Below are positions 33,305 through 42,900 of a stretch of 64,000 nucleotides of DNA, piece by piece (position 1 is the stretch's first letter; each line of letters opens with the position of its first letter). The stretch is from Saprospiraceae bacterium (lineage in GTDB: Bacteria > Bacteroidota > Bacteroidia > Chitinophagales > Saprospiraceae). The DNA is taken from assembly GCA_019638455.1 (NCBI GenBank), contig JAHBTU010000006.1, positions 1 through 64,000 of the forward strand. Reading direction: 5' to 3'. The notes below the pieces were generated by a model. It had not been told where the DNA came from, did not search any database, and was given only the letters and a program-made list of their open reading frames with translations. A program made the translations under genes and the position numbers.

Positions 33305-34567
33305 TTACTCTATTTTTAAACAATACCAAAACACCCCGTCATTGGCATACAGATACCCCAAATCAGGATTTAGCAGTACGCCGCCATAGGTGAACTTGGC
33401 ACTTGGGTATCCCATCTGTCGAGCGGGGGGTAGCGTTTGCCACTCCAGTTTGCCAGTCGCTGCGTTGATGCACCGAAAAAAACCATAAACACTGACGACA
33501 TAAATTTTGCCCTCTTGAATGACAAATTCTTTATCCCACCCATAGTCATCATCCGTTTTCCACACTTGCGCACCTGTCTGCACGTCGAAGGCATAAAAGT
33601 CTCCATTGTCCGATTGCGCAATGAGAAGACGTTCGTCGAACACTTTCACACGAGCGCCTGTAAAAGAGGGGTAAATGCTGCCGTTGTAATTTTTCTGCCA
33701 TAAAATGTTCCCCGTGGCTGCCTCGATGCAAAAAAGCGTCCGCATTCCTTGAAAAAATATATGGTCATGCCACACCAATGGCGGCTTCACGCTGGAATTG
33801 CCCTCCGGCACCAAGTCTTCGATTTTCCATGCCAGTGCGCGGGTACGGAGGTTAAGCGCGTACAGGTTAATCCTGCCGTATATGGCGGCGAAGTTGTACT
33901 GCCTTCCCTGAAAAATTAGCAGCGTGTCACCTTGAGGGGAAAGCCAGATGTCGGGCATTTCAAAGTTGGGCGAGTAGTCGTTGGGGTGCTGCTTGTAGTC
34001 TGAATAAAGGGTGTCCCAAGTGCTACCACTCATCACGGAAGCCCGCACCAAGTGCGCCGACGAAACTTCAGTCCCTTTTGGCCTGTGCACATGGTAAACA
34101 TGATTGTTTACTATCCGAATACGAGGCATTCCGCTGGTATTGTCACTGCCAACGTCTGAGTGCCAAAGGAGAGCGCCGCTTAGACGGTCAAAAGTATGTA
34201 TATCAGAATGCGAACAGACAAGTGCAATATCGTTCCACGCTTCAAAAGAGCTTACGAAACTGCCATCGCCCCATTCTGAGGGATCCGATTTTGTCCATCT
34301 ACGTTCACCCGTCTTGCCGTCAAACAATTGAACAACGCCTTCGCCGCCACAAAAACGTTTCACCGACAGCAGGTCACTATTTACCACGCGGCACAAGCTG
34401 CCACTACAAGTACCTGTATCAGAGCTATTAGGCGACATCCACACCAACTGAAAGTGCTTCTTAAGCGTAGTTGTGTCGGTGGTAGAAGGATCTATGGGTT
34501 CGTGCACTGGCTGTTTCTGGCAAGAAATGATTGTTAAGAAACCAAGAATTAAGAAAGTCATTTTCAT
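33305..34567 (-). CDS. PQQ-like beta-propeller lipoprotein
   Basis: 420 aa. Lipobox TIISC with the acyl-Cys at residue 16. Repeated propeller blades of the PQQ-enzyme-like type (GKTGERRWTKS, DRLSGALLWHSDVGSD, EAATGNILWQKNYNG, DVQTGAQVWKTDDDYG, NAATGKLEWQTLP), each with the A/D-x-x-T-G-x-x-x-W repeat that resembles BamB and PQQ dehydrogenases. No catalytic quinoprotein residues were identified, so a binding or scaffold role at the outer membrane is more likely. Middle member of a minus-strand cluster within the island. Confidence 0.8.
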   Translation of the reverse strand: MKMTFLILGFLTIISCQKQPVHEPIDPSTTDTTTLKKHFQLVWMSPNSSDTGTCSGSLCRVVNSDLLSVKRFCGGEGVVQLFDGKTGERRWTKSDPSEWGDGSFVSSFEAWNDIALVCSHSDIHTFDRLSGALLWHSDVGSDNTSGMPRIRIVNNHVYHVHRPKGTEVSSAHLVRASVMSGSTWDTLYSDYKQHPNDYSPNFEMPDIWLSPQGDTLLIFQGRQYNFAAIYGRINLYALNLRTRALAWKIEDLVPEGNSSVKPPLVWHDHIFFQGMRTLFCIEAATGNILWQKNYNGSIYPSFTGARVKVFDERLLIAQSDNGDFYAFDVQTGAQVWKTDDDYGWDKEFVIQEGKIYVVSVYGFFRCINAATGKLEWQTLPPARQMGYPSAKFTYGGVLLNPDLGYLYANDGVFWYCLKIE

Positions 34568-34626
34568 ACTGGAGCGTTTAAATAAAAATTCCTACCGCCC
34601 TAATGAGCGGCAGGAATGAGCAAAAG

Positions 34627-36261
34627 TTATTTTTCTTCGGTAATGAAGAAATCTCCGTAAAGCCCGTCGTAAAGATTGATCAGCACATCTTTCAGGTTAT
34701 TGTCGTTTCGCATTTGCTGGTGATTGCTTCCGGACATCACGATGCTCAATGCGCTGCTACCGAATCCGTCCGGATAGTGCATTGCCAACTCTGCCAGCAC
34801 GATGCCGTCGCATTTTTTTTCAATGAACCCGAACCCGTATGCCTGCCTGAGCTGACACTCTTGATACAGGCCGCCAATGCCCAAGGGGCCACTTTCACAC
34901 TCGTCCGGGAATGCGCTTCCATAGGAGTGCCACGCCCAATCGGACAGCAACTGTCCTTGCGAATTGTAGTATCGGCACCAGCATTCATATTCATCAGGCA
35001 ACGGTAAAGAATCAACCGCTTCCAAGGCTCCCGTGATGATCCGAAACTGGTCATTGGCGGTTTCCCACCATTCAAGTGTTTCATCCCAGCCGGCAACGAT
35101 TTGTGGGATTTGGTCTCGTTTCACCCAGCACCCGGGCGGAAGACCGTAATAAGCACACACCGAGTCATACTCGCTAAGCGGGGCACCATGCAGGTCCAAT
35201 AGATTTACCGTGTAGTAAACGCCATGCCAATACCACCCCCAACGACGAGCCAGCGCCGATGCATAGTTGGTATCACGCCACATCACGCCTCTGTCGTCAT
35301 GCACCGCATCGAAATAGTCCTCTTGAGTAGGTGAGTTTATCAGGTAATGCATGACCCGCCAGAATTGGGTAGAGTCATCCTCCACACCATAGAAAGCGAC
35401 CTTAGGCATGGAAGAAGTGTCACTGTTCAGCAAGCCAACCACATCGGAACCAACCCTGAAATCCTGAACGATTTGGTTCTTATAATCCTCGAAGGCCACG
35501 TTCGGGACAAACTCGCTGATGTAGCCACACAGAGTATCGGTCAAATCAGCAAACCAACCATCCTGAATAAACCATCTGACAATTGGAGTGGACTGAATTT
35601 GCGCATCAATTTCTTCCGCATAGCCAGCCTTCATCCCAACACATGCTTTGTTAAAAAACTGCTGAACTAATGGCGCGACACCTCCCGTTTCAGGAATAGC
35701 ATTGTTGACCATTTGCGCCCCCTGATGTGCGCTGCCAAAGGTTACCAAACCGTAGTAGCCTCGTGCATTGGGGTCAGGGTCTAAGTCGTATTGATAATCC
35801 AAGTACCGTCCGACCAAGCCGCCAAGAGAATGCGCAATCATAAAATTGGAGCGGCGCTGTTCGGGTGATTGGGTAATGAAAACCCCGTTGCCCTCTATTT
35901 GCCCTTCCACGTTTTTGGCCGCTTCACTAATGGTGTTTTGAAAATTTACATAATTTGGAGGAAAACAGTTCGCTTTGCGAGCCGGGAATCCGGGCGCAAC
36001 ATTCCACTCTGTCGCGGTGAGCGCCTTTGACCATGAACCCTCATCGCCACCCAAACCATGCAACCACCAAATGATTCGATTGGGGGAATTAATAGGGGAA
36101 CCTCCAGGTGTGATAGCCGTGGGAGGGGTCAAAACTCCTTCGGTTTTGTGTATTTTAAGAGATTTGCCAACGACACAAGATTGAGAATCAACCTGAGCGT
36201 GGATTTGCCATTTTAAAACAAATAGCATTACAAGAAGAGAGAGGATATGTTTGATGCGCAT
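34627..36261 (-). CDS. Secreted alpha/beta hydrolase (lipase/esterase-like)
   Basis: 544 aa, signal peptide ending IHA-Q. Alpha/beta hydrolase core: oxyanion-region RIIWWLHGLGGDEGSWS and nucleophile elbow MIAHSLGGLVGRYLDYQYD (G/A-x-S-x-G form AHSLGG), then GLVTFGSAHQGAQM, typical of triacylglycerol lipase/PGAP1-like enzymes. The long C-terminal ~250 residues are Trp/Tyr/Cys rich (WWETANDQF, YECWCRYYNSQGQLLSDWAW), and a late His in MSGSNHQQM could complete the triad. No sorting domain is seen at the end. Likely extracellular or surface; substrate unknown. Confidence 0.78.
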   Translation of the reverse strand: MRIKHILSLLVMLFVLKWQIHAQVDSQSCVVGKSLKIHKTEGVLTPPTAITPGGSPINSPNRIIWWLHGLGGDEGSWSKALTATEWNVAPGFPARKANCFPPNYVNFQNTISEAAKNVEGQIEGNGVFITQSPEQRRSNFMIAHSLGGLVGRYLDYQYDLDPDPNARGYYGLVTFGSAHQGAQMVNNAIPETGGVAPLVQQFFNKACVGMKAGYAEEIDAQIQSTPIVRWFIQDGWFADLTDTLCGYISEFVPNVAFEDYKNQIVQDFRVGSDVVGLLNSDTSSMPKVAFYGVEDDSTQFWRVMHYLINSPTQEDYFDAVHDDRGVMWRDTNYASALARRWGWYWHGVYYTVNLLDLHGAPLSEYDSVCAYYGLPPGCWVKRDQIPQIVAGWDETLEWWETANDQFRIITGALEAVDSLPLPDEYECWCRYYNSQGQLLSDWAWHSYGSAFPDECESGPLGIGGLYQECQLRQAYGFGFIEKKCDGIVLAELAMHYPDGFGSSALSIVMSGSNHQQMRNDNNLKDVLINLYDGLYGDFFITEEK

Positions 36262-36289
36262 GGCATGGAAAATTTTTAAAGTGAGAAAC

Positions 36290-37321
36290 TCAGATTTTCA
36301 CAAAACGGAGCGTTTCGACTTTCTCCGCAAGCAGTATCCTGACCCAATAAGCGCCGGGAAACAGATTGGAGACATCAAGCCTTATTGAAGTATCCGAGTA
36401 TAATGACCATGATGTGGCTTGGACGAGAATCCCTGCTGAATTAATCACTTGAATCTCTGCCGTATTCGATTTTGTCTGCGGCAGCTTAATCTCGACAAAG
36501 TTGCTGGCTGGATTGGGGATGAGTTTAGTCCCTGGCTCTGCTTCAAAGCCTTGATTGCCCATGTTTTGAGTTCTTTCTCCCGACTCGCGCACGATCTGGT
36601 AATTGGAGAAATGGCTTTGACGCACTCGCCGAATGCACCCACCACTAACGAGCGCTTCAGATATGACGGTCTCCCTGAGAGTGGGCACATCTTCACCGCT
36701 GGACAAGGCACCATAAACAGTTTGTTCTGAGAGCCAGTTTTGATTTTCCCTGTCAACGCGCGTCTGAGTCAAACGGCGGGCGAGGTCATAGACAACCGTG
36801 CGTTGACCTGTCGTCCCCGTCACTACGCCGCCGCCGGAGAGAGAAACCGAATATCCTTGTTCGGTAAGCCGCTGAGCAATTTCGGCAGCCTTATCAGTGG
36901 CAGGAAAAGAAAATGATTCTAACTGGCTCATCAAAGCGCTCAAAATTACCATGCTTTGCTTCAGCTCAGTCGGGTTGTCCTGACTAAAGAACAATTGCCA
37001 GTTACCATCGTAGAAAGATACCGCTTGCGGTGTGACGACGATGTGCTTGGGGTGAGGAAGCTTTTGCGCGTCATTCCGAACGGTGTTGTCGGTAATGAAG
37101 GCAATCGGTTGGTTGTTCAGGTCAATGTATCCATCAACATGAAAGACCTCTTCTGAGCGCCTGAATTTTAGGCGCTCTAATCCATTTAATTGCTCACTCA
37201 GTGTGAACGAGTCTAACTGGCTAAAGGTGACTACTTTTTCATCATAACTCACCCGTAAAAGAGGGGTTGTTGGAGGGGCTGGTTGGGCATTTGCTCGAAA
37301 AGTAGTCAGGAGAAATGCCAT
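36290..37321 (-). CDS. T9SS-sorted secreted protein with disrupted upstream start
   Basis: 343 aa from MAFLLTTFRANAQ. Mature region ~15-250 is mixed (FTLSEQLNGLERLKFRRSEE, ITDNTVRNDAQKLPHPKHIV); residues ~265-343 are a type A sorting domain (LIPNPASNFVEIKLPQ ... LLAEKVETLRFVKI). The 13-residue signal as annotated is short. A better upstream start exists at 37371: ATG AAA CAA TCT followed by nine C, but its frame closes unless the tract has seven or ten C, in which case it continues through SGLKAIFW into MAFLLTTFR and gives a normal signal peptide. Function unknown. It precedes the lipase-like gene by 28 bp. Confidence 0.75.
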   Translation of the reverse strand: MAFLLTTFRANAQPAPPTTPLLRVSYDEKVVTFSQLDSFTLSEQLNGLERLKFRRSEEVFHVDGYIDLNNQPIAFITDNTVRNDAQKLPHPKHIVVTPQAVSFYDGNWQLFFSQDNPTELKQSMVILSALMSQLESFSFPATDKAAEIAQRLTEQGYSVSLSGGGVVTGTTGQRTVVYDLARRLTQTRVDRENQNWLSEQTVYGALSSGEDVPTLRETVISEALVSGGCIRRVRQSHFSNYQIVRESGERTQNMGNQGFEAEPGTKLIPNPASNFVEIKLPQTKSNTAEIQVINSAGILVQATSWSLYSDTSIRLDVSNLFPGAYWVRILLAEKVETLRFVKI

Positions 37322-37350
37322 CCAGAAGATGGCTTTTAATCCTGAAGTGC

Positions 37351-37359
37351 GGGGGGGGG
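37351..37359 (-). repeat. C9 tract four codons after an upstream ATG
   Basis: Sense strand: ATGAAACAATCT then C9, then GCACTTCAGG. With nine C the frame from 37371 stops at TAA after 11 codons; with seven or ten it joins the T9SS gene frame. Confidence 0.85.
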
Positions 37360-37491
37360 AGATTGTTTCATAAAAAATCTATTTTGGTGAGAACAAAAAG
37401 TGTCTAAAGTACAGCGAAAATATGTCTTTTTTTGGAACATCTGAAGATAAAAGTTATTGCGAACTTCGCAATTTTAACAAAATCGCTCCTC

Positions 37492-37572
37492 ATCATTGAC
37501 AAATTCGGCGGCGCAGGCCACTTGGTGCGGGAGATGAAATTGGTGAAGGGGGGGAAGAAAAGGAGGAAGTGA
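37492..37572 (+). pseudogene. 5'-truncated fragment of the S46 peptidase gene
   Basis: Encodes IIDKFGGAGHLVREMKLVKG followed by GKKRRK and a stop, matching the last ~24 codons of the S46 gene at 30255. The first 67 bp (37493-37559) are identical to copy 1. No start codon or upstream portion is present. It marks the right boundary of the 32.4-37.5 kb block and may preserve the original 3' end of the peptidase gene. Confidence 0.9.
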
Positions 37573-37670
37573 AAAGTTCAAATTCGCCCAAAATCCCTTA
37601 ATTTTGTGCATAAAAACTCAGAACGACGACAAACCTAAGCCATCAAATTAACGGGCATACTGCTGTTTTG

Positions 37671-37718
37671 ATGCCTGAAATGCAGGTAGAAGTGCTAAAT
37701 TTCATTGAATTGCTGTAA
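37671..37718 (+). pseudogene. Possible remnant of a DUF2281/antitoxin-like gene
   Basis: Fifteen codons read MPEMQVEVLNFIELL and stop, resembling the 'LPEELQxEVLDFIEFL' core of small DUF2281 / VapB-associated proteins. The MITE-like repeat begins immediately after, so the gene may have been cut by it. Very short, so the call is tentative. Confidence 0.3.
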
Positions 37719-37719
37719 A

Positions 37720-37816
37720 AGCTTTGGTAGGGGGTAGAAGGTAGAGGGCTGTGAGACTTGCTTTCAAGTCGCACACTGTTTTAGTGGAGATGAAATCAAC
37801 CTTCTACCTAAGTTTT
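37720..37816. mobile_element. MITE-like repeat, copy 1
   Basis: Shares with 59145-59265 the pattern TAGAGGGCTG, ACTGTTT, TGGAGATGAA and CCTTCTACCTAAGTTTTT, and begins with a related inverted end (CTTTGGTAGGGGGT versus ACTTAGGTAGAGGGT). About 100 bp, no coding capacity. Confidence 0.65.
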
Positions 37817-37851
37817 TGCTTTTTATCCAAGTCTATCGAAAATAAAAGTTT

Positions 37852-38094
37852 ATGACAGCATCGCTTTCAGCACAGGACCAAATCGCGGCTTTTCTGGCTG
37901 ATGCCATCCCGGAAAAAATCCTCGCTTTCAAATTTTCTACTGCCATTCAGCGGCGGATTGAGGTGCTTGCCGACAAAAAAAAGGAAGGGCAAATCAACCG
38001 GGAAGAACAAGAAGAATTAGACCGTTATTTGGCTTACGACCTGCTCATCGGCTTGGCTAAAGCAAAGGCAAATCGTCATTTGCAACGCACATGA
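37852..38094 (+). CDS. 80-aa partner of the HNH gene
   Basis: Small charged, helical protein: MTASLSAQDQIAAFLADAIP, then KFSTAIQRRIEVLADKKKEG, REEQEELDRYLAYDLLIGLA and a basic tail. It overlaps the HNH gene by ATGA, so the two are translationally coupled. The pairing of a short helical protein with a small HNH nuclease recurs in bacteria and could be a toxin-antitoxin-like or mobile pair, but that is inference. No DNA-binding motif is evident. Confidence 0.7.
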   Translation: MTASLSAQDQIAAFLADAIPEKILAFKFSTAIQRRIEVLADKKKEGQINREEQEELDRYLAYDLLIGLAKAKANRHLQRT

Positions 38095-38504
38095 ACCGCC
38101 CCATTCCCGATGCACTTCGCCAGAAAGTAGCCGAACGTGCGGGGTATGTATGTGAATATTGTCTTGTGCCAGAGCGTTTTCTGGCGACGGTTTTTCACAT
38201 TGACCACATTCGGAGCATCAAACATGGCGGCGCGACTGTACTGGAAAATCTTGCTTACGCCTGCCCACACTGCAATCAGAACAAAGGCAGCGATGTGGCT
38301 ACTTTCTAAGATGATGAAAGTGAAATCACCATACGCATTTTCAATCCTCGCAGAGACAATTGGGCAAATCATTTTGAAGCAATAAATAGCGAGATTATAG
38401 CTAAAACTTCGATAGGTGCTGCCATAGTGAGAATTCTGGAAATGAACCAGCCCGATCGCCTAATCTTCCGTCAAGCCCTCACAGAAGCGGGGCATTATCC
38501 ATAA
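38091..38504 (+). pseudogene. HNH endonuclease gene with in-frame stop
   Basis: Residues 1-72 carry the HNH/Zn-type core: CEYCLVPE, FHIDHIRSIKHGG, LENLAYACPHCNQNKGSD. A TAA at 38307-38309 interrupts the frame after ATF. The same frame then continues for 64 codons with family-like sequence (DDESEITIRIFNPRRDNWANH, GAAIVRILEMNQPDRLIFRQ) to TAA at 38502-38504. Intact relatives have both halves joined, so this is a nonsense-mutated gene; the N-terminal 72-aa nuclease core could still be made. Confidence 0.85.
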
Positions 38505-38535
38505 AAAGCGACTCGGATTGAAAGGAAAATTGAAA

Positions 38536-39717
38536 ATGAACGACGTGTCCAATCTGCGTTTAAGTGAAATTTTGACCCACCTCGGCGAAGACCGTGAGCA
38601 TTATTTCCATGCCGTCAGCCCCCCGGTCATCCAGACCAGCAATTTCGTTTTCCCAAACCTCCCGGCCTTCCGCGAGGCATTTTCGGACGAGCTCGAACAC
38701 CACGTCTATACTCGCGGCAACAACCCCACCGTCGCCATTTTGCGAAAAAAACTCGCCGCGCTCGAAGGCACGGAAGATGCCTTTGTTTTTTCCAGCGGAG
38801 CGGGCGCGGTAGCGGCGGCAGTCATCAGCAACGTGAAAGCGGGCGACCACATCGTTTGCCAACAATCACCCTACTCTTGGACGACGGCCCTGCTGACGAA
38901 ATTCCTGCCGCGATTCGGCGTGGAACACACTTTTGTGGATGGCACCGATATACGCAACATCAAGGCCGCCATCAAGCCCAATACCCGCGTCCTTTATTTG
39001 GAAAGCCCCAACACCATGACCTTCGAGTGTCAGGATTTGGCAGCCTGCGCCACATTGGCGCGGCAGCACGGGCTAGTCACCATCATTGACAACTCCTACT
39101 GCTCACCGCTCTATCAAAACCCCGCCGCATTCGGCATTGACATCGTCGTGCATTCAGGCACCAAATACCTCAACGGCCACTCCGACGTGGTGGTCGGCGT
39201 GCTCTGCGCGAGCAAGGCGATGGTGAAAAAAATCTTCGAATCCGAGTTGATGACCCTCGGCGGCATTCTCGGCCCGCACGACGCGGCACTCGTGATTCGC
39301 GGGCTGCGCACGCTCCCGCTTCGCCTCCAACGCAGCGACGAATCGGCCAAATGGTTGATAGAAAAACTGGAAAGCCACCCAAAAGTGGAGCGAATCTGGT
39401 ATCCGTTTCACCACCGTTTTCCCCAGCTCGAACTGGCCAAACGCCAGATGCGCGGCTGCGGCGGCTTGTTCTCCGTACAGTTCAAAACCGACACGATGGA
39501 AAAAATGGAAGCGTTCGTCCATCGGCTGGAGCGCTTCCTGATGGCCGTGAGCTGGGGCGGCCATGAATCGCTCATCATCCCGACGATTGGATTCTACAAC
39601 GTGCCGGGGCGCGCCACCAACCCGCCCATACCCTGGACGTTTGCTCGATTCTACATCGGCTTGGAAGACCCCGCATGGCTATGGGAAGATTTGGAGCAAG
39701 CGATGGAGGCACTCTGA
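38536..39717 (+). CDS. PLP-dependent Cys/Met metabolism enzyme
   Basis: 393 aa. Trans-sulfuration family (Cys_Met_Meta_PP): VYTRGNNPTVAILRKKLAAL, EDAFVFSSGAGAVAAAVISN, YLESPNTMTFECQDLAACA, VTIIDNSYCSPLYQNP and the PLP-Lys motif VVHSGTKYLNGHSDVVVGV. Members are cystathionine gamma-synthase/lyase, methionine gamma-lyase or O-acylhomoserine sulfhydrylase; the exact reaction cannot be settled here. Start at MNDVSNLR (38536) after AGGAAAATTG; an ATG six codons earlier is possible. A strong terminator follows. It lies 4 kb from the sulfur-gene cluster. Confidence 0.87.
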   Translation: MNDVSNLRLSEILTHLGEDREHYFHAVSPPVIQTSNFVFPNLPAFREAFSDELEHHVYTRGNNPTVAILRKKLAALEGTEDAFVFSSGAGAVAAAVISNVKAGDHIVCQQSPYSWTTALLTKFLPRFGVEHTFVDGTDIRNIKAAIKPNTRVLYLESPNTMTFECQDLAACATLARQHGLVTIIDNSYCSPLYQNPAAFGIDIVVHSGTKYLNGHSDVVVGVLCASKAMVKKIFESELMTLGGILGPHDAALVIRGLRTLPLRLQRSDESAKWLIEKLESHPKVERIWYPFHHRFPQLELAKRQMRGCGGLFSVQFKTDTMEKMEAFVHRLERFLMAVSWGGHESLIIPTIGFYNVPGRATNPPIPWTFARFYIGLEDPAWLWEDLEQAMEAL

Positions 39718-39730
39718 GCAGGCAAAGACA

Positions 39731-39780
39731 AAACGGGCGTTGCGACGAGCTTTGACCAGCCCATCGCAACGCCCGTTTTT
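39731..39780 (+). terminator. Terminator after the PLP enzyme gene
   Basis: AAACGGGCGTTGCGA (39731-39745) pairs perfectly with TCGCAACGCCCGTTT (39764-39778), followed by TTTTG. Confidence 0.88.
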
Positions 39781-39988
39781 GTCCTCAAAAAGTCGTCACA
39801 GTGTTTACAAAAAATCTAACTCGAAAAACCGCCGAACACATACCTTAGCCGCCATCCTTTCCGAACATCACCACTACCTTATTCTTTTTTTACCGAAATA
39901 AATTTCGGCATTACGGCAAAAACACTCTTTTTGCGGTGCGGCGCTGTGCCGCCACTGCTTTTTGACCATATTTCTTTATTCAATCAAA

Positions 39989-42900
39989 ATGACAAAAACT
40001 CGCACCCTCTTCCTGCTTATCCTACTTGCTTTGGCCGCGCTATGGTATTTCGCCAGCCGCAACGACAACCGCTACGCAAAAGCCGCCCAACGGCCCAACG
40101 ACCCCTGGGTGTTCCGCTCCGTGATTGACAATCAGCCTCGCATGATAACCTTTGCCTTGCACGACAATCTGTGGGTGGCCTATTCCACCGATTCCTGCTC
40201 CCTATACAAAGCTTGGAGCGGCAGCTGCGATTTTACTGGGGCGGTTTACAATATGCGGCACGGCCCCCAACCCATGAGCATAGGCCCTTCGTGGTTCGAG
40301 AACAAATACCGTCAGCCTTGGACCGTCACCATAGGCGGCAGCGCCCAATCGCCGCGCACCGACTACAAAGGCCACCGCTACACCCGCAAGGGACAGGCGG
40401 AAATCATGTACGACCTCGTGTTGGCCGACGGTCAACGCATACGCATCAACGAACGCCCGGAATATGTGGAGCGCGACCGCCAACGAGGATTTGAACGAAC
40501 TTTCACCATGGAAAACGTCCCTGCGGGCGCAAGTGTGGCACTCCGCACCAATGTCGCCTGCATCGCCGCCCCCGCCAACATTCAGACCGACGGCATCTGG
40601 AAACAAACCGCGATAGCACCAATAGAAAACATGCCCGACCATTTGCAGGCGCTCGAAGTGGAAGGCGAGCTGACCTTGAACACCAACAAGCCGACCCGCT
40701 TCACCGCCATGTTTGTCAGCACACCCCTCATTCCCAATCCTTTTGATGCCGAACGGCTTGCCGAGTCCGAGGCAACGGCAACCGTCAGCCCAGGCGAACG
40801 CCTCATGGCGAAAAGTGACTGCCGCACTTGCCACAACGAGGCCGTGCAAACCGTAGGCCCCGGCTATGCCCAAATCGCCGAGCGTTACAAAAACACCCCT
40901 GAGAATGTGGAAATGCTGGCACAAAAAATCATCAAAGGAGGCTCTGGGGTATGGGGAGCAGCCGCCATGAGCGCCCACCCGGATGTGCAACCCGACGATG
41001 CGAAGGCGATGGTGGCCTACATCCTTTCGCTCGATGAAGGCGAAGACGACGGCGAAGGCGGAGCCTCCAACAAAAATCTGGCCGACATCCCTGCCGAAAA
41101 ATGGCTGCGACCCGACGTATCCGTCGGCGACCGCGACGTGATGCCGGGCCTCTCCGTCCGTTTGTTTCAGCTTTCCTTTTCGCCCCGCTCGCTCAAGGAA
41201 ATTGATTTTGACAAAAAGCCAGATTTGGTGGCCATCGCCAATGTGGTGGATGCCGCCAACGATGGGTTCGGCCCATTCAAAGACAACTTTGCCCTCGTCG
41301 GCACAGGCTACCTGTTTTTGGACAAAGACGACAACATCCTATTCCAACTCAGCAGCGACGATGGCAGTCGTATGTGGATTGACAATCAGCTCATCATTGA
41401 CAACGATGGCACGCACGGCTTGGAACCCAAAGAGGCCGAAATCGCGCTCCGCGCCGGCTACCACCCCATTCGCATCGAGTATTTTCAAGGCGGCGGCGGA
41501 CGCGGCATCACCCTCAAATGGGCGCGTTTCGGCAGTCCGGGGCTAAAAGTAATCCCTGAGGCCAATTTCACTCACCGCCGCTCCGATGGACTCGCCGGGG
41601 CCGTCTCCATGAATGTCTCGAAGAATTTTCTGCCCGGCGACGTAGCGCCGCTCATGGACGTGCATCCTTCTTACGACCTCTTTCAAGCCCGTCCCGACGA
41701 GTTTCTGCCCAAAGTGGCAGGCATGGATTTTTTGCCCGATGGCCGCCTGCTCGTCTCCACATGGGATGCGATGGGCGCTGTTTATGTCTTGGAAAATGTG
41801 CAATCCGGCGACCCAAAGAAGATAAAATTGAAAATGATAGCCAAAGGGCTGGCAGAGCCTTTGGGTTTGAAAGTGGTGGGCAAAGACATTTTTGTGCTGC
41901 AAAAACAAGAGTTGACAAAGTTGATTGACCACAACGGCGACGACGTGATAGATGAATATCAATGTTTTGCCAAAGGCTGGAAGGCTTCGGCCAACTTCCA
42001 CGAATTCGCTTTCGGCCTCGCTCACAAAGGCGACTACCTCTACGCCGCCCTCGCCACGGCGATTTTGCCCGGTGGCGCAAGCGCCCGCCCTCAAATCGCA
42101 GACAGAGGCAAGGTGGTGCAAATCAGCCTAAAAGACGGCAGCATCGAGTTCATCGCACGCGGGCTGCGCACACCCGATGGCATCGGCATCGGCCCCGACG
42201 GCGAGCTCTTCGTCACCGACAATCAGGGCGACTGGCTGCCCTCCTCCAAGCTCGTCCATGTGAAGCCCGGCGCCTTCTTCGGCTCTTATTCGGTGGATAG
42301 CACAGCCGTCGCACAATTGCCCGTCCAACAACCCGTCGCGTGGCTGCCCCAAGATGAAATCGGCAACTCCCCCACGCAGCCCGCCGTGCTCAACGATGGC
42401 CCCTACCAAAACCAAATCATTTTTGGCGATGTGTGCTACGGTGGTCTCCAACGTGTTTTTATGGAAAAAATCAACGGTGAATATCAAGGCGCGGTGTTCA
42501 AATTCACGCAAGGACTTGAAGGCAGCACCCACCGCCTTGTGTGGGGGCCTGATGGTGCGCTCTACGTCGGCATGATTGGAAATCCGGGCAACTGGAGCCA
42601 ACAAGGCAAATTTTGGTACGGATTGCAGCGCCTGAAATACAACGGCCAATCCGCTTTTGAAATGCTGGCCGTGCGAGCCAAGACAAACGGCGTGGAAATC
42701 GAGTTCACCGAACCCTTGCGCGAAGGCGACGGGTGGGACGTATCGCACTATCAAGTGCAACAATGGTGGTACAAGCCTACCGCCGACTACGGCGGCCCCA
42801 AAATGAACGAAGAGACCATGACAGTCAAATCCGCCTCCGTCTCCGCCGACCGCAAAAAAGTTTTTTTGGAAATACCCGGCATCAAACCCCTCCATGTCGT

